Assembly: GCF_040546685.1 (NCBI RefSeq)
Contig: NZ_JBEPOH010000002.1
Span: 1 to 64,000 of the forward strand
Direction of reading: 5' to 3'
From: Variovorax sp. OAS795
GTDB lineage: Bacteria; Pseudomonadota; Gammaproteobacteria; Burkholderiales; Burkholderiaceae_C
DNA length: 64,000 nucleotides
Below are positions 16,641 to 26,242 of this stretch, one piece after another. Made by a program: the position numbers and the translations under genes. Under the pieces are notes generated by a model. The model was not told the DNA's origin. It did not search any database and worked only from the letters and a program-made list of their open reading frames with translations. Every line of letters begins with the position of its first letter. The stretch's first letter is position 1.

Positions 16641-18563
16641 ATGGACCGCAGAACCCTCCTCCAGGGAGCCGCCGGTGCGGCCGCCGTCATGGGCTTGCCT
16701 GGCTGTGCCGCCGCGCCGGGCAGGGCGCAGGCCGATCTGATCCTTCGGGGCGGAAGGATCCACACGCTGGATGCACGCAACCGAGTGGTGTCGTCCGCCG
16801 CCGTGCGTGACGGCAAGATCCTGGCGGTCGGCTCCGACGCGGAAACCGCGGCATTCCAAGGGCCCGGCACGACGCTGGTCGAACTGGCCGGCCGCGTGGT
16901 GATTCCGGGCCTAAACGACTCGCACATCCACCTGATCAACGGCGGACTCCAATACAACCTGGAGGTGCGCTGGGACGAGGTCGAGTCGCTGGCCGATGCG
17001 TTGCGGCTCTTGCGGAAGCAGGTGCAGCGCACACCGCCCGGCCAGTGGGTGCGCGTGCTGGGCGGCTGGTCGGAGTTCCAGTTCGCCGAAAAGCGCATGC
17101 CTACCCTCGAGGAGATCAACGCCGTCTCGAGCGACGTGCCGGTGATGCTGCTGCACTTCTACGACACTGCGCTGCTGAACAAGGCCGCGCTGCGGGCGCT
17201 GGGCTACACGAAGGACACGCCGCAGCCCGCCGGCGGCGAGATCGTGCGCGACGCGCTCGGCCACCCCACGGGCCTGATTCTCGCCAAGCCCAGCATGTTC
17301 TCGGTGTACTCGGCCATGCGCCGCGCACCGCAGCTGGACCATGCGGCGCGGCTGAACTCGATGCGTCAGTTCATGAGCGAACTCAATCGCGTGGGCGTCA
17401 CGAGCGTGAGCGACGGCGGCGCCGACAACAACCTGGCCGACTACGCATTGATGAGCGAACTGGCCGGTGGCAGGCACCTCACGGTGCGCGTGGCCTGCAG
17501 CATGTTCAGCTTTTCGCCGGGCAAGGAGTATGAGGATTTCGCGTCCTGGATCCGCCAGGTGAAACTGACCGACGATCCAATCTACAAGATCCGCGGTGCC
17601 GGAGAAATCCTCACCTTCTCGGCCTTCGATTCGGCCAACTTCCTGCTGCCGCGGCCCAACCTGCAGCCCACGGCGGAGCCAGAGTTCGAGAAAGTCATCC
17701 GCCTGTTCGTCGAGCACGGTTGGCCGTTCCAGTTTCACGCTTCCTATGACGAATCCATCACGCCGCTCCTGGGCGTGCTGGAGCGCGTGCAGCGCGATGC
17801 GCCGCTCGACCGCGTGCGCTGGTTTCTCGATCATGCCGAAACGATCTCGCCGCGCAACATCAACCGCGTGAAGGCGCTGGGCGGCGGCATCGCCGTGCAG
17901 AACCGCATGACCTTCCAGGGCGAGAGCTTCTTGCGCCACTACGGCGTTGGCGTGGCCGACCGTGCGCCGCCGGTGGGCGAGATGCTGCGTGCCGGTGTTC
18001 CGGTCGGACTGGGCACCGATGCGACGCGCATCGCGAGCTACAACCCGTGGATCTCGCTGCAGTGGTTCGTGACCGGGCGCACCGCCGGTGGCCTGCGCCT
18101 TGTGGGTGCCCCCAACCGGCTCGACCGGCAGCAGGCGCTGCGGCTGTACACCCAGGGCAGCGCCTGGTTCTCCGGCGACGAGGCGGCCAAGGGATCGCTG
18201 GAACCGGGCAAGCTGGCCGACCTTGCCGTGCTGTCGGACGACTACTTCGCGGTGCCCGAGGATCAGATCCGGAAGATCGAATCGGTGCTGACGGTGATGG
18301 GCGGGCAGATCGTGCATGCCAAGGGGCCCTACCGTTCCATGGCGCCGGCGCCGCTGCCGGTGAACCCGGACTGGTCGCCTGTCGCCTCGGCCCGCGCGGC
18401 CGAGGAGGAGGGCCGCTACCTCGCCCAGGCGATGCGCGGGCCGCACGCCTGCGGACACGCGCACGCAGATGGCGACAACTGCGCCGGCATCGCCCATGCG
18501 CACAGCTGGATCGCCGGCGAGGGCGGCATGTGGTCGCTTAGCTGCAATTGCATGGTTGCATGA
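16641..18563 (+). CDS. Amidohydrolase (YtcJ-like, amidohydrolase 3 type), probably exported lipoprotein
   Basis: A 640-residue metal-dependent hydrolase. Seen: GRVVIPGLNDSHIHL with the HxH metal motif near residues 95-97, HASYDES, LDHAETISP, and GTDATRIASYNPW with the final metal Asp. The N-terminus MDRRTLLQGAAGAAAVMGLPGC has a twin-arginine-like start and a lipobox, so export by Tat and lipid anchoring are likely. The last 55 residues are odd: HACGHAHADGDNC and LSCNC form a Cys/His-rich tail not usual for the family. The reaction is probably hydrolysis of an amide or ester outside the cytoplasm; the substrate is unknown. Confidence 0.9.
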   Translation: MDRRTLLQGAAGAAAVMGLPGCAAAPGRAQADLILRGGRIHTLDARNRVVSSAAVRDGKILAVGSDAETAAFQGPGTTLVELAGRVVIPGLNDSHIHLINGGLQYNLEVRWDEVESLADALRLLRKQVQRTPPGQWVRVLGGWSEFQFAEKRMPTLEEINAVSSDVPVMLLHFYDTALLNKAALRALGYTKDTPQPAGGEIVRDALGHPTGLILAKPSMFSVYSAMRRAPQLDHAARLNSMRQFMSELNRVGVTSVSDGGADNNLADYALMSELAGGRHLTVRVACSMFSFSPGKEYEDFASWIRQVKLTDDPIYKIRGAGEILTFSAFDSANFLLPRPNLQPTAEPEFEKVIRLFVEHGWPFQFHASYDESITPLLGVLERVQRDAPLDRVRWFLDHAETISPRNINRVKALGGGIAVQNRMTFQGESFLRHYGVGVADRAPPVGEMLRAGVPVGLGTDATRIASYNPWISLQWFVTGRTAGGLRLVGAPNRLDRQQALRLYTQGSAWFSGDEAAKGSLEPGKLADLAVLSDDYFAVPEDQIRKIESVLTVMGGQIVHAKGPYRSMAPAPLPVNPDWSPVASARAAEEEGRYLAQAMRGPHACGHAHADGDNCAGIAHAHSWIAGEGGMWSLSCNCMVA

Positions 18564-18680
18564 GGAAAGCGCGGCGCCAGGGTGGGCGCCGTGGCGTTCA
18601 AGGCAAGGGCGGATCGCCCTCGTAGGCGCGCTGCAACATCGCGCGCAGAGTGGCCTTCGCTTCGCGGCGGTGCCGATCCC

Positions 18681-18925
18681 ATGCGGCCCATGTCCATGAC
18701 CTACCCCACCCATACGATGACGGAGTTGATCGACCAGTGCGAATCGATCGGGCTCGTCGAGTGGATGGCTGATCCTTCGGACAGGCGCGTGCGCATCGTA
18801 CGGTTCACCGCCGCCGGCGAAGACTGGCTGAAGGACTTCGGCCGTGCGGTGGGCCAGGCGCAGCGCGAGATGTCGAAGGAAGTTGGCGAGGAGCAGTTGG
18901 CCGTGGTGCTGGCTGCGCTGGCAAG

Positions 18926-18953
<28 letters not shown>
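18681..18953 (+). pseudogene. MarR-family regulator remnant (N-terminus missing)
   Basis: Encodes the recognition helix, wing and C-terminal helix of a MarR protein: TMTELIDQCESIGLV, MADPSDRRVRIVRFTAAGEDWL and a closing helix. The N-terminal dimerisation helix and first half of the winged helix (about 50 residues) are absent, and none of the three upstream plus frames resembles them. Its 3' end overlaps the livF gene on the other strand by 28 bp. Most likely a decaying fragment; a short functional protein is less likely. Confidence 0.6.
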
Positions 18954-20462
<1,509 letters not shown>

Positions 20463-20466
<4 letters not shown>

Positions 20467-21497
20467 GAGGAAGATCCCTCGGCCGCGGAGAGCGTGTTGG
20501 CCGCAGTGCCGGCATGTTCGAAAGACGCGGACGGCCCAGCCACCTTCGGCACATGCGCATCGAGTCGCTCGAGCAGCCCGACGATGCCCCGCTTGCCGAG
20601 CAGCGCAACGAGCACGATCAGCGGCCCGAAGACCACCATCCAGTGCTCCGTGAAGCCCTTCAGCACTTCTTCCAGTCCGAGAAAGACCAGTGCGCCCATG
20701 AGGGGTCCGAACACGGTGCCCAGGCCGCCGATCACGACGATGACGATCAGCTCGCCCGAGACGGACCACGCAAGCGTTCCGGGCGAGGCAAAGGCGTTGA
20801 GGTTGGCCAGCAGCAGGCCTGCGACGCCGCACAGCATGCCGGACATCACATAGGCCAGCAGCTGGTAGCGCACGACCGGAATGCCGGCGGCGCTCACGCG
20901 CCGCGCGTTCTGCCGGGCGCCGCGGATCACCATGCCGAACGGCGCCACGCGCAGGCGCGCCAGCCACCAGATCGAGAGCACCAGCACGATGAACGCCACG
21001 GCATAGACGCTGGCCGGAGAGGAAAGGTCGACCGGGCCGAAGCGGCTGCCGAGGGCGATCGGCAGGCCATCGTCGCCGCCATAGTTCTTCAGGCTCACGA
21101 AGAGGAAGTAGCCCATCTGCGCGAAGGCCAGGGTGATCATGATGAATGCGATCCCGCGGGTGCGAAGGCTGATGGCACCGGTGACCAGCGCGACCGTGGC
21201 GCAGGCAGCCAGGCACAGCGCAAGGTGGACCCATCCGCTGCCGACGCCGTGGAAGGAAGCCAGGCCGACCGCGTAGGCGCCGAGCCCGAGGAACAGCGAG
21301 TGGCCGAAGCTCACGAGGCCGCCGTAGCCCAGCGCGATGTTGAGCGCGCAGGCGGCAATCGCATAGATGATGATGCGCGCGAAGAACCCGATGTAGAAGG
21401 TCTGCCCGGTGGCCAGCGCGATGAAGGGCACGCCTGCCAGCAGCAGCAGGGCGAGCAGCGGCACCCAGGTGCTCGGGCGTGAAGGAAGATGCATCAT
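20463..21497 (-). CDS. livM: Branched-chain-type ABC importer, permease LivM
   Basis: A 344-residue inner-membrane permease. Seen: GYGGLVSFGHSLFLGLGAYA, TRGIAFIMITLAFAQM and VIGGLGTVFGPLMGALVF. The C-terminal extension after the last membrane segment (about 40 residues, ending AAEGSSS) is polar and probably cytoplasmic. Two adjacent ATG codons (21497 and 21494) are possible starts; the first is given. Four bases separate it from the livH stop. Confidence 0.92.
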
Positions 21498-21501
21498 GGG
21501 G

Positions 21502-22419
21502 TTACCGGTGGGCTGGAAAAAGGCCTTGCGGGCGCCAGGCGAGCACAACGGCCATGAGCAGGTAGACCAGCATCGAGGCCAGCGCCGGTCCTGCGGCATC
21601 GGCAAAGGAGCGTTCGGCCACCTGGCGCAGCACGACCGGCAGGAACACGCGGCCCATGGTGTCGACGGTGCCGACGATCAGTGCGGCATGGAAGGCCCCG
21701 GTGACCGACCCGATGCCGCCGATGACGATGACCACCAGCGTCGTGATGAGGACCGACTCGCCCATGCCCGATTGAACCGACAGGATCGGCCCCGCCATTG
21801 CACCGGCCAGGCCGGCCAGCATCGCACCGACGGCGAACAGCATGGCGTTCAGCAGGCGGATGTTGACGCCGAGCGCGGCCACCATCGCAGGGTTGACGGC
21901 ACCGGCGCGGATCAGCATGCCGACCTTGGTCTTGTTGATCAGCAGCCAGGAGCCCACCGCGACGGCGAGCCCCACTGCGAGGATGACGATCCGGTAGGAG
22001 GGGTAGCTGAAGCCGCCGATATCGATGGCACCGCTCAGGAACTCGGGCACCTGGAGGAAAACGGGCTGCGATCCCCAGACGATGCGAACCAGCTCGTTGA
22101 AGAACAGCACGAGCCCGAAGGTGGCCAGCACCTGGTCGAGATGGTCTCGCCCGTAGAGCCGCGACACGGCCACGAACTCCAGCGCCAGGCCCAGCAGCAG
22201 CGAGCCGCCCGTCGCCGCGGCGACGGCCCATGCGAAGGAGCCCGTGTACTGGAACGCCGAGGCCGCGAAGTAGGCCCCCATCATGTACAGCGAGCCATGC
22301 GCCAGGTTCACGAAGCTCATGATGCCGAAGACCAGCGTCAAGCCCGCGGCCAGCAGGAACAACAGCACCCCGTACTGGAGCCCGTTGAGCAGTTGGGCAA
22401 GAACAACCGTGCCGCTCAT
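21502..22419 (-). CDS. livH: Branched-chain-type ABC importer, permease LivH
   Basis: A 305-residue permease with the LivH hallmark LTLVFGIMSFVNLAHGSLY and VIVIGGIGSVTGAFHAALI. First gene of a livHMGF operon lacking a binding-protein gene. Its 207-bp upstream spacer holds a 16-bp palindrome and a strong hairpin and follows the LacI gene on the same strand. Confidence 0.93.
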   Translation of the reverse strand: MSGTVVLAQLLNGLQYGVLLFLLAAGLTLVFGIMSFVNLAHGSLYMMGAYFAASAFQYTGSFAWAVAAATGGSLLLGLALEFVAVSRLYGRDHLDQVLATFGLVLFFNELVRIVWGSQPVFLQVPEFLSGAIDIGGFSYPSYRIVILAVGLAVAVGSWLLINKTKVGMLIRAGAVNPAMVAALGVNIRLLNAMLFAVGAMLAGLAGAMAGPILSVQSGMGESVLITTLVVIVIGGIGSVTGAFHAALIVGTVDTMGRVFLPVVLRQVAERSFADAAGPALASMLVYLLMAVVLAWRPQGLFPAHR

Positions 22420-22489
22420 GGGATCGCTTCATGGCGTGGGCTGCGCGCACTGTGCGCGGATGTGTCGATCATGCTTGTCTCCTGTTAGC

Positions 22490-22505
22490 GGCCGTGTACA
22501 CGGCC
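22490..22505. promoter_or_regulatory. 16-bp perfect palindrome upstream of livH
   Basis: GGCCGTGTACACGGCC, a perfect palindrome 71 bp before the livH start. It has the size and position of an operator for a dimeric repressor. Which regulator would bind it is not evident, and it does not match the LacI operators found at 23744-23962. Confidence 0.45.
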
Positions 22506-22539
22506 TGCGCCTCGCGGTGCGCCGATGATCGGGAGTTCC

Positions 22540-22564
22540 GGCCCACCGTTCAATACGGTGGGCC
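22540..22564. terminator. Stem-loop between the LacI gene and livH
   Basis: GGCCCACCGT, loop TCAAT, ACGGTGGGCC: a perfect 10-bp GC-rich stem 63 bp downstream of the LacI stop on the minus strand. No U-tract follows, so it is a candidate terminator by stem strength and position only. It could instead be an operator or an mRNA-stabilising hairpin. Confidence 0.45.
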
Positions 22565-22626
22565 GAATAGCTCATATAGATCGCGCGAATAGGAGACGCC
22601 GAGGTCTTCGGCGCAGCAGGGTCCCG

Positions 22627-23676
22627 CTAGCGCGCCCGGGCTGTGCGGCGAACGGCGGGCGCCTGGCCCAGGCTTTCACGCAGGACGACTTCATGCCCCA
22701 GCGCGGGGGTTTCGCCCAGGTCGCGGTCCTCGATCAGGCCGACCAGCCGCCGCGCGGAATAGGTGCCGATCTGCGCCGTCGGAATATGCACGGTCGCGAG
22801 CGGCGGAACCGTGAGGCTGGCGAGCACGATGTCGTCATAGCCGGTGACGGACATTTCGTCGGGCACGGCGACGCCATGCACGCGGCACTCGTGCAGCGCA
22901 CCGATCGCCAGGGTGTCGGTGTTGCACATGACGGCTGTCGGGCGCGGGTCCATCGCCAGGATGCGGCGCATGGCGATCTTGCCGCCCTCCACGGACAGGG
23001 GCTGCTCGATGATGCGGTCCTCGCGCAGCGCCAGGCCATGGTCGGCCATGGCCTGGGCGGTTCCGCCCACCCGCTGGCGTGCGCGCTCGTTGTGCTGGCG
23101 CGAGCCGCAGACGACCGCAATGTCCTTGTGTCCCTTCGCCAGCACTGCGCGCGTGAGGTCGTAGGCCGCACGCTGGTTCGAGAAGCCGACGGTATGGCCG
23201 TAGGACGGCTGGTCGATCGACCACGTCAGCACCAACGGAAGCTTGCGGTGGCGCACCAGGTCGATCACCTGCTGGTCATGCTCGACGCCCACGAGGATGA
23301 GGCCGTCCACGCCGCGCTCCACGATGGAGCGCACCACTTCGTATTCGCGCTCCTCGACGTATTCGTGGCTCGCCACCACCAGCTGGTAGCCGAACCCCCA
23401 GAGCGTCTGCTGGAGCGCGTGGATCGAGTCGGCGAACGCAGGGTTGTGCAAGGTCGGATAGACCGCACCCACCGAGAAGGTACGGCGCGACGCGAGCGCC
23501 CGTGCCGCGCCGTTGCGCACGTAGCCCAGTTGCTCCACCGCCTGCATGACGCGCTGCAGCGTCTTGGGTTTGACGAGGCCCGGGTCCGACAGCGCACGCG
23601 AGGCGCTGCCCAATGAAACGTCGGCGAGTCGGGCAACGTCCTCGAGGGTGGGTCTGCCAGTGGGCGTTTGGGGCAT
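22627..23676 (-). CDS. LacI-family transcriptional repressor
   Basis: A 349-residue repressor. N-terminal helix-turn-helix and hinge: TLEDVARLADVSLGSASRAL, then AVEQLGYVRNGAARALASRR. The ligand domain follows from GAVYPTLHNPAFADSIHALQ. ATG 23676 begins MPQTPTGRPTLEDVA, the usual short lead into the HTH. The frame stays open 100 codons further upstream, but that part is unlike the family. Three palindromes typical of LacI operators lie in the 387-bp spacer to the divergent cyclase/ABC operon, so it most likely represses that operon and itself until a sugar-like ligand binds. Confidence 0.95.
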   Translation of the reverse strand: MPQTPTGRPTLEDVARLADVSLGSASRALSDPGLVKPKTLQRVMQAVEQLGYVRNGAARALASRRTFSVGAVYPTLHNPAFADSIHALQQTLWGFGYQLVVASHEYVEEREYEVVRSIVERGVDGLILVGVEHDQQVIDLVRHRKLPLVLTWSIDQPSYGHTVGFSNQRAAYDLTRAVLAKGHKDIAVVCGSRQHNERARQRVGGTAQAMADHGLALREDRIIEQPLSVEGGKIAMRRILAMDPRPTAVMCNTDTLAIGALHECRVHGVAVPDEMSVTGYDDIVLASLTVPPLATVHIPTAQIGTYSARRLVGLIEDRDLGETPALGHEVVLRESLGQAPAVRRTARAR

Positions 23677-23743
23677 CGGGAGAAATCCTGGAAGGCGATG
23701 TGGCGGGTGCCGGACCTTGCGAACCGGCCCGCACGCGCTGCGT

Positions 23744-23757
23744 ATGAAGCGCTTCAT
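23744..23757. promoter_or_regulatory. LacI-type operator O1
   Basis: ATGAAGCGCTTCAT, a perfect 14-bp palindrome with the central CG of LacI/GalR-family operators, 67 bp before the repressor start. Probably the autoregulatory site. Confidence 0.75.
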
Positions 23758-23884
23758 GATACGAGAAACAAGAGGGCTGCGAGCACGCGCGCTCCGGCTG
23801 CGGCGCCTCCGGGTGGGGCGAGGCGAGTTTTCAGTCGGGCATTCGGGAAAACACCATGCACGTGCTGATGAGCGAAGTGCAAAA

Positions 23885-23896
23885 TGAAGCGCTTCC
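23885..23896. promoter_or_regulatory. LacI-type operator O2
   Basis: TGAAGCGCTTCC, one mismatch from the palindrome of the other two sites; preceded by AAAA as in O3. It lies 140 bp from O1 and 66 bp from O3, centre to centre. Confidence 0.7.
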
Positions 23897-23950
23897 AAAG
23901 TAGTAAATGTCCTCTTGCACCTTGCAACACGAACAAACGTCGCCAGAAAA

Positions 23951-23962
23951 TGAAGCGCTTCA
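23951..23962. promoter_or_regulatory. LacI-type operator O3
   Basis: TGAAGCGCTTCA, a perfect palindrome about 100 bp before the cyclase start, the site best placed to block the operon promoter. O2 and O3 share the flanks AAAATGAAGCGCTTC. Confidence 0.75.
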
Positions 23963-24063
23963 AAACAGATCTGCAAAGCGCCTCGGTTTTCTCATCGATG
24001 GGTGGGGACTGGATCCGTGATGTTCGAGCGCCTTTTTTAACGAGAACCTGACCAAGGAGTCCT

Positions 24064-25026
24064 ATGGAATCGAAGAACGTGCCTCATGTGCGAGAGCTTC
24101 TGGAAGGCTCTCCCAAGAACTGGGGAAAGTGGGGCAAGGACGACGAGGTCGGCTCGCTCAATTACCTGACGCCGGTGGAAATCCTCCGCGGCATCGCGAC
24201 GGTGAAGCAGGGAAAGACTTTCACGCTGCAGGTCCGCATGGGCGACCCTGGCGGCGACCCGGTGTGGCCCGGACGGCAATCCGCCAAGCGGATGAACGTG
24301 ATGGACCGCGGCCACTACCTGTGCGGCAAGGGTCCGCGGTTTCCGGGGCAATACGAATATGCCGACGACGTGATGTTCATGTACCTGCAAGGCTCCACGC
24401 AGTACGACGCACTGGGCCATGTCTGGTACGACGACCAGATCTGGAACGGCTACGACGCGGACACCACCATCGGCGGACTGGCCAAGGCCAGCGTGCTGCC
24501 CATCGGTGAACGTGGCGTCGTGGGCCGCGGCATTTTGATCGACATGGCGCGCCACCGCGGCAAGGAAGTCCTCGGTCCCGGGGAAACCTTCACGCACGCC
24601 GACCTGCTCGAGGCGGCGCAAAGGCAGGGCGTGGTCATCGAGAAGCGCGACATCCTGATCATCCGCACGGGCTGGGTCGGCTCCTTCTACAAGCGCGAGC
24701 ACGCCGAGTTCTACAAGGACTTCAAGGAGCCGGGCCTCACCTACAGCCCCGAGCTGGTCCAGTGGTTCCAGGACATGGAGATTCCCAACCTGGTGACCGA
24801 CACGATGGCCAACGAGGTCACCGTCGATCCGGTCTCCGGCGTCGAGCTCCCGTTGCACAACGCGCTGATGAGAAACCTCGGCGTCGCACTGACGGAGATC
24901 GCGCAACTCGACCTGCTGGCCGAGGACTGCGCCAACGACGGCCAGTGGACTTTTCTCTATGCAGCAGCCCCTTTGAAGATCGTCGGCGGTTCGGGTGCGC
25001 CTGTGAACCCCATCGTCATCAAGTAG
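24064..25026 (+). CDS. Cyclase-family metal-dependent hydrolase (kynurenine-formamidase-like)
   Basis: A 320-residue protein of the cyclase family (PF04199 type), which contains arylformamidases, isatin hydrolases and related amide- or lactone-opening enzymes. The metal motif HxGTHxDxxxH appears as QGSTQYDALGHV (about residues 107-118): both His of the HxGTH part are Gln, while the Asp and last His remain, a variant I recall from a subgroup of this family. N-terminus NWGKWGKDDEVGSLNYLTP is typical of that subgroup. Strong AAGGAG site before ATG. First gene of the LacI-controlled operon, so it probably acts on the imported compound. Confidence 0.88.
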   Translation: MESKNVPHVRELLEGSPKNWGKWGKDDEVGSLNYLTPVEILRGIATVKQGKTFTLQVRMGDPGGDPVWPGRQSAKRMNVMDRGHYLCGKGPRFPGQYEYADDVMFMYLQGSTQYDALGHVWYDDQIWNGYDADTTIGGLAKASVLPIGERGVVGRGILIDMARHRGKEVLGPGETFTHADLLEAAQRQGVVIEKRDILIIRTGWVGSFYKREHAEFYKDFKEPGLTYSPELVQWFQDMEIPNLVTDTMANEVTVDPVSGVELPLHNALMRNLGVALTEIAQLDLLAEDCANDGQWTFLYAAAPLKIVGGSGAPVNPIVIK

Positions 25027-25089
25027 TTTTTTTCCGTCCCTTCCTGTCCATCGCCCCTCGGGCATTCATTTCTATAACTGGAGACTTCG

Positions 25090-26211
25090 ATGATCAAGAG
25101 CTATTCCATCGCCGCCCGCGCGGTGCTCGCATTGAGCGCCGCCCTTGCTTTCTCAGGTGCGGCCGTTGCGAAGGACAAGGTCTTTCTCAGCATGAGCTAC
25201 ATCGGCAACGACTGGCAGGGCGAGGCGGCCTCGATGCAGCGTGCCATGGCATCGCACCCGAGCAACAAGGACAAGATCGACTTCGAAGTCCAGGTCGCCG
25301 GCCCCAATGCGCAAAAGCAGATCCAGCAGATCAACGCCATGGTGCAGGCAGGCGCCAAGGCGATCGTGATCTATCCGATTTCGCCGACCGCGCTGAACCA
25401 GGCCGTGAAGGCCGCGTGCGACAAGGGGGTGCATGTCTTCGCCTACGACGCGGAGATCACCGAGCCCTGCGCCCACAACGTGCACATCGACCAGCTCCTC
25501 GCAGGCAAGGTCGCGGCCGAGTGGCTGGTCAAGGCCATGGGCGGCAAGGGCAACGTGGTGTACCTCACCGGCGTGCCCGGCACGTCGACCGACACGCAGC
25601 GCACCAAGGCCTCGATGGAAGTCTTCGCCAAGTATCCGGATGTGAAGGTGGTTGCCCAGGGCGTCGGCATGTGGAGCCAGGCCGTGGCGCGCACCGAGAT
25701 GACCAAGATCCTGGCCTCGCATCCGTGGGACAAGGTCGACGGCATGCTGGTCCAGGTGGGCTGCTACACGATGTTTTCGATGCAGGACGAGGCCGGCATC
25801 CCGGACGCCAAGAAGAAGCCGTGTGCGGGCGAGGGTGCCAACGGCCACCGGATCCAGATGCTGCCGGTGTCCAACAAGGAAGTCGAAGGCGCCAACGGAA
25901 CCTATCGGCCGATGGGCGCGCCGAGCTTCTCCTATTCGTCCCCGCCGGTGTCCGGTGCCTATGCGCTCAAGCTCGCCATCCAGGCGCTGGGCGGCAAGAA
26001 GTTCCCCCACGACGTCATCGTGCCGCTGCCGCAAGTGACCAACGACACCGTGAAGCTTTGCAAGGAAGGCTCCTGGAAGGAGATGAAGGAAGGCTGCAAT
26101 GTGTTCCAGCCCTCCGTGGTCACCAACCCGGGCTGGTTCGCGGACGTCTTCAATCCGGAAACGCCCGAGGTCGCGCTCAATGCCGCGCTCACGGGCCAGG
26201 CCGAGAAGTAA
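25090..26211 (+). CDS. Sugar-type ABC importer, periplasmic binding protein (RbsB-like)
   Basis: A 373-residue binding protein of the Peripla_BP_4 class: signal peptide ending SGAAVAKDK, then KVFLSMSYIGNDWQGEAAS, ISPTALNQAVKAACDKGVHV and YLTGVPGTSTDTQR. It has several cysteines (CAHNV, GCYTM, PCAGEG, LCKEG, GCNVF), an even-numbered set that could form disulfides in the periplasm. GGAGAC precedes ATG. It delivers the ligand to the fused permease encoded downstream. Confidence 0.94.
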   Translation: MIKSYSIAARAVLALSAALAFSGAAVAKDKVFLSMSYIGNDWQGEAASMQRAMASHPSNKDKIDFEVQVAGPNAQKQIQQINAMVQAGAKAIVIYPISPTALNQAVKAACDKGVHVFAYDAEITEPCAHNVHIDQLLAGKVAAEWLVKAMGGKGNVVYLTGVPGTSTDTQRTKASMEVFAKYPDVKVVAQGVGMWSQAVARTEMTKILASHPWDKVDGMLVQVGCYTMFSMQDEAGIPDAKKKPCAGEGANGHRIQMLPVSNKEVEGANGTYRPMGAPSFSYSSPPVSGAYALKLAIQALGGKKFPHDVIVPLPQVTNDTVKLCKEGSWKEMKEGCNVFQPSVVTNPGWFADVFNPETPEVALNAALTGQAEK

Positions 26212-26242
26212 TCCGGCATTCACGACCTGATCAGGAGCTGGC

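Larger units (their letters stand above)
23677..24063. other. 387-bp divergent regulatory region
   Basis: Spacer between the LacI gene and the cyclase/ABC operon. The half nearest the operon is visibly richer in A+T than its surroundings. It holds three LacI-type operators (centres 140 and 66 bp apart) and the ribosome site AAGGAG at 24054-24059 of the downstream gene. No convincing reading frame or small-RNA-like structure is seen in it. Confidence 0.8.
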
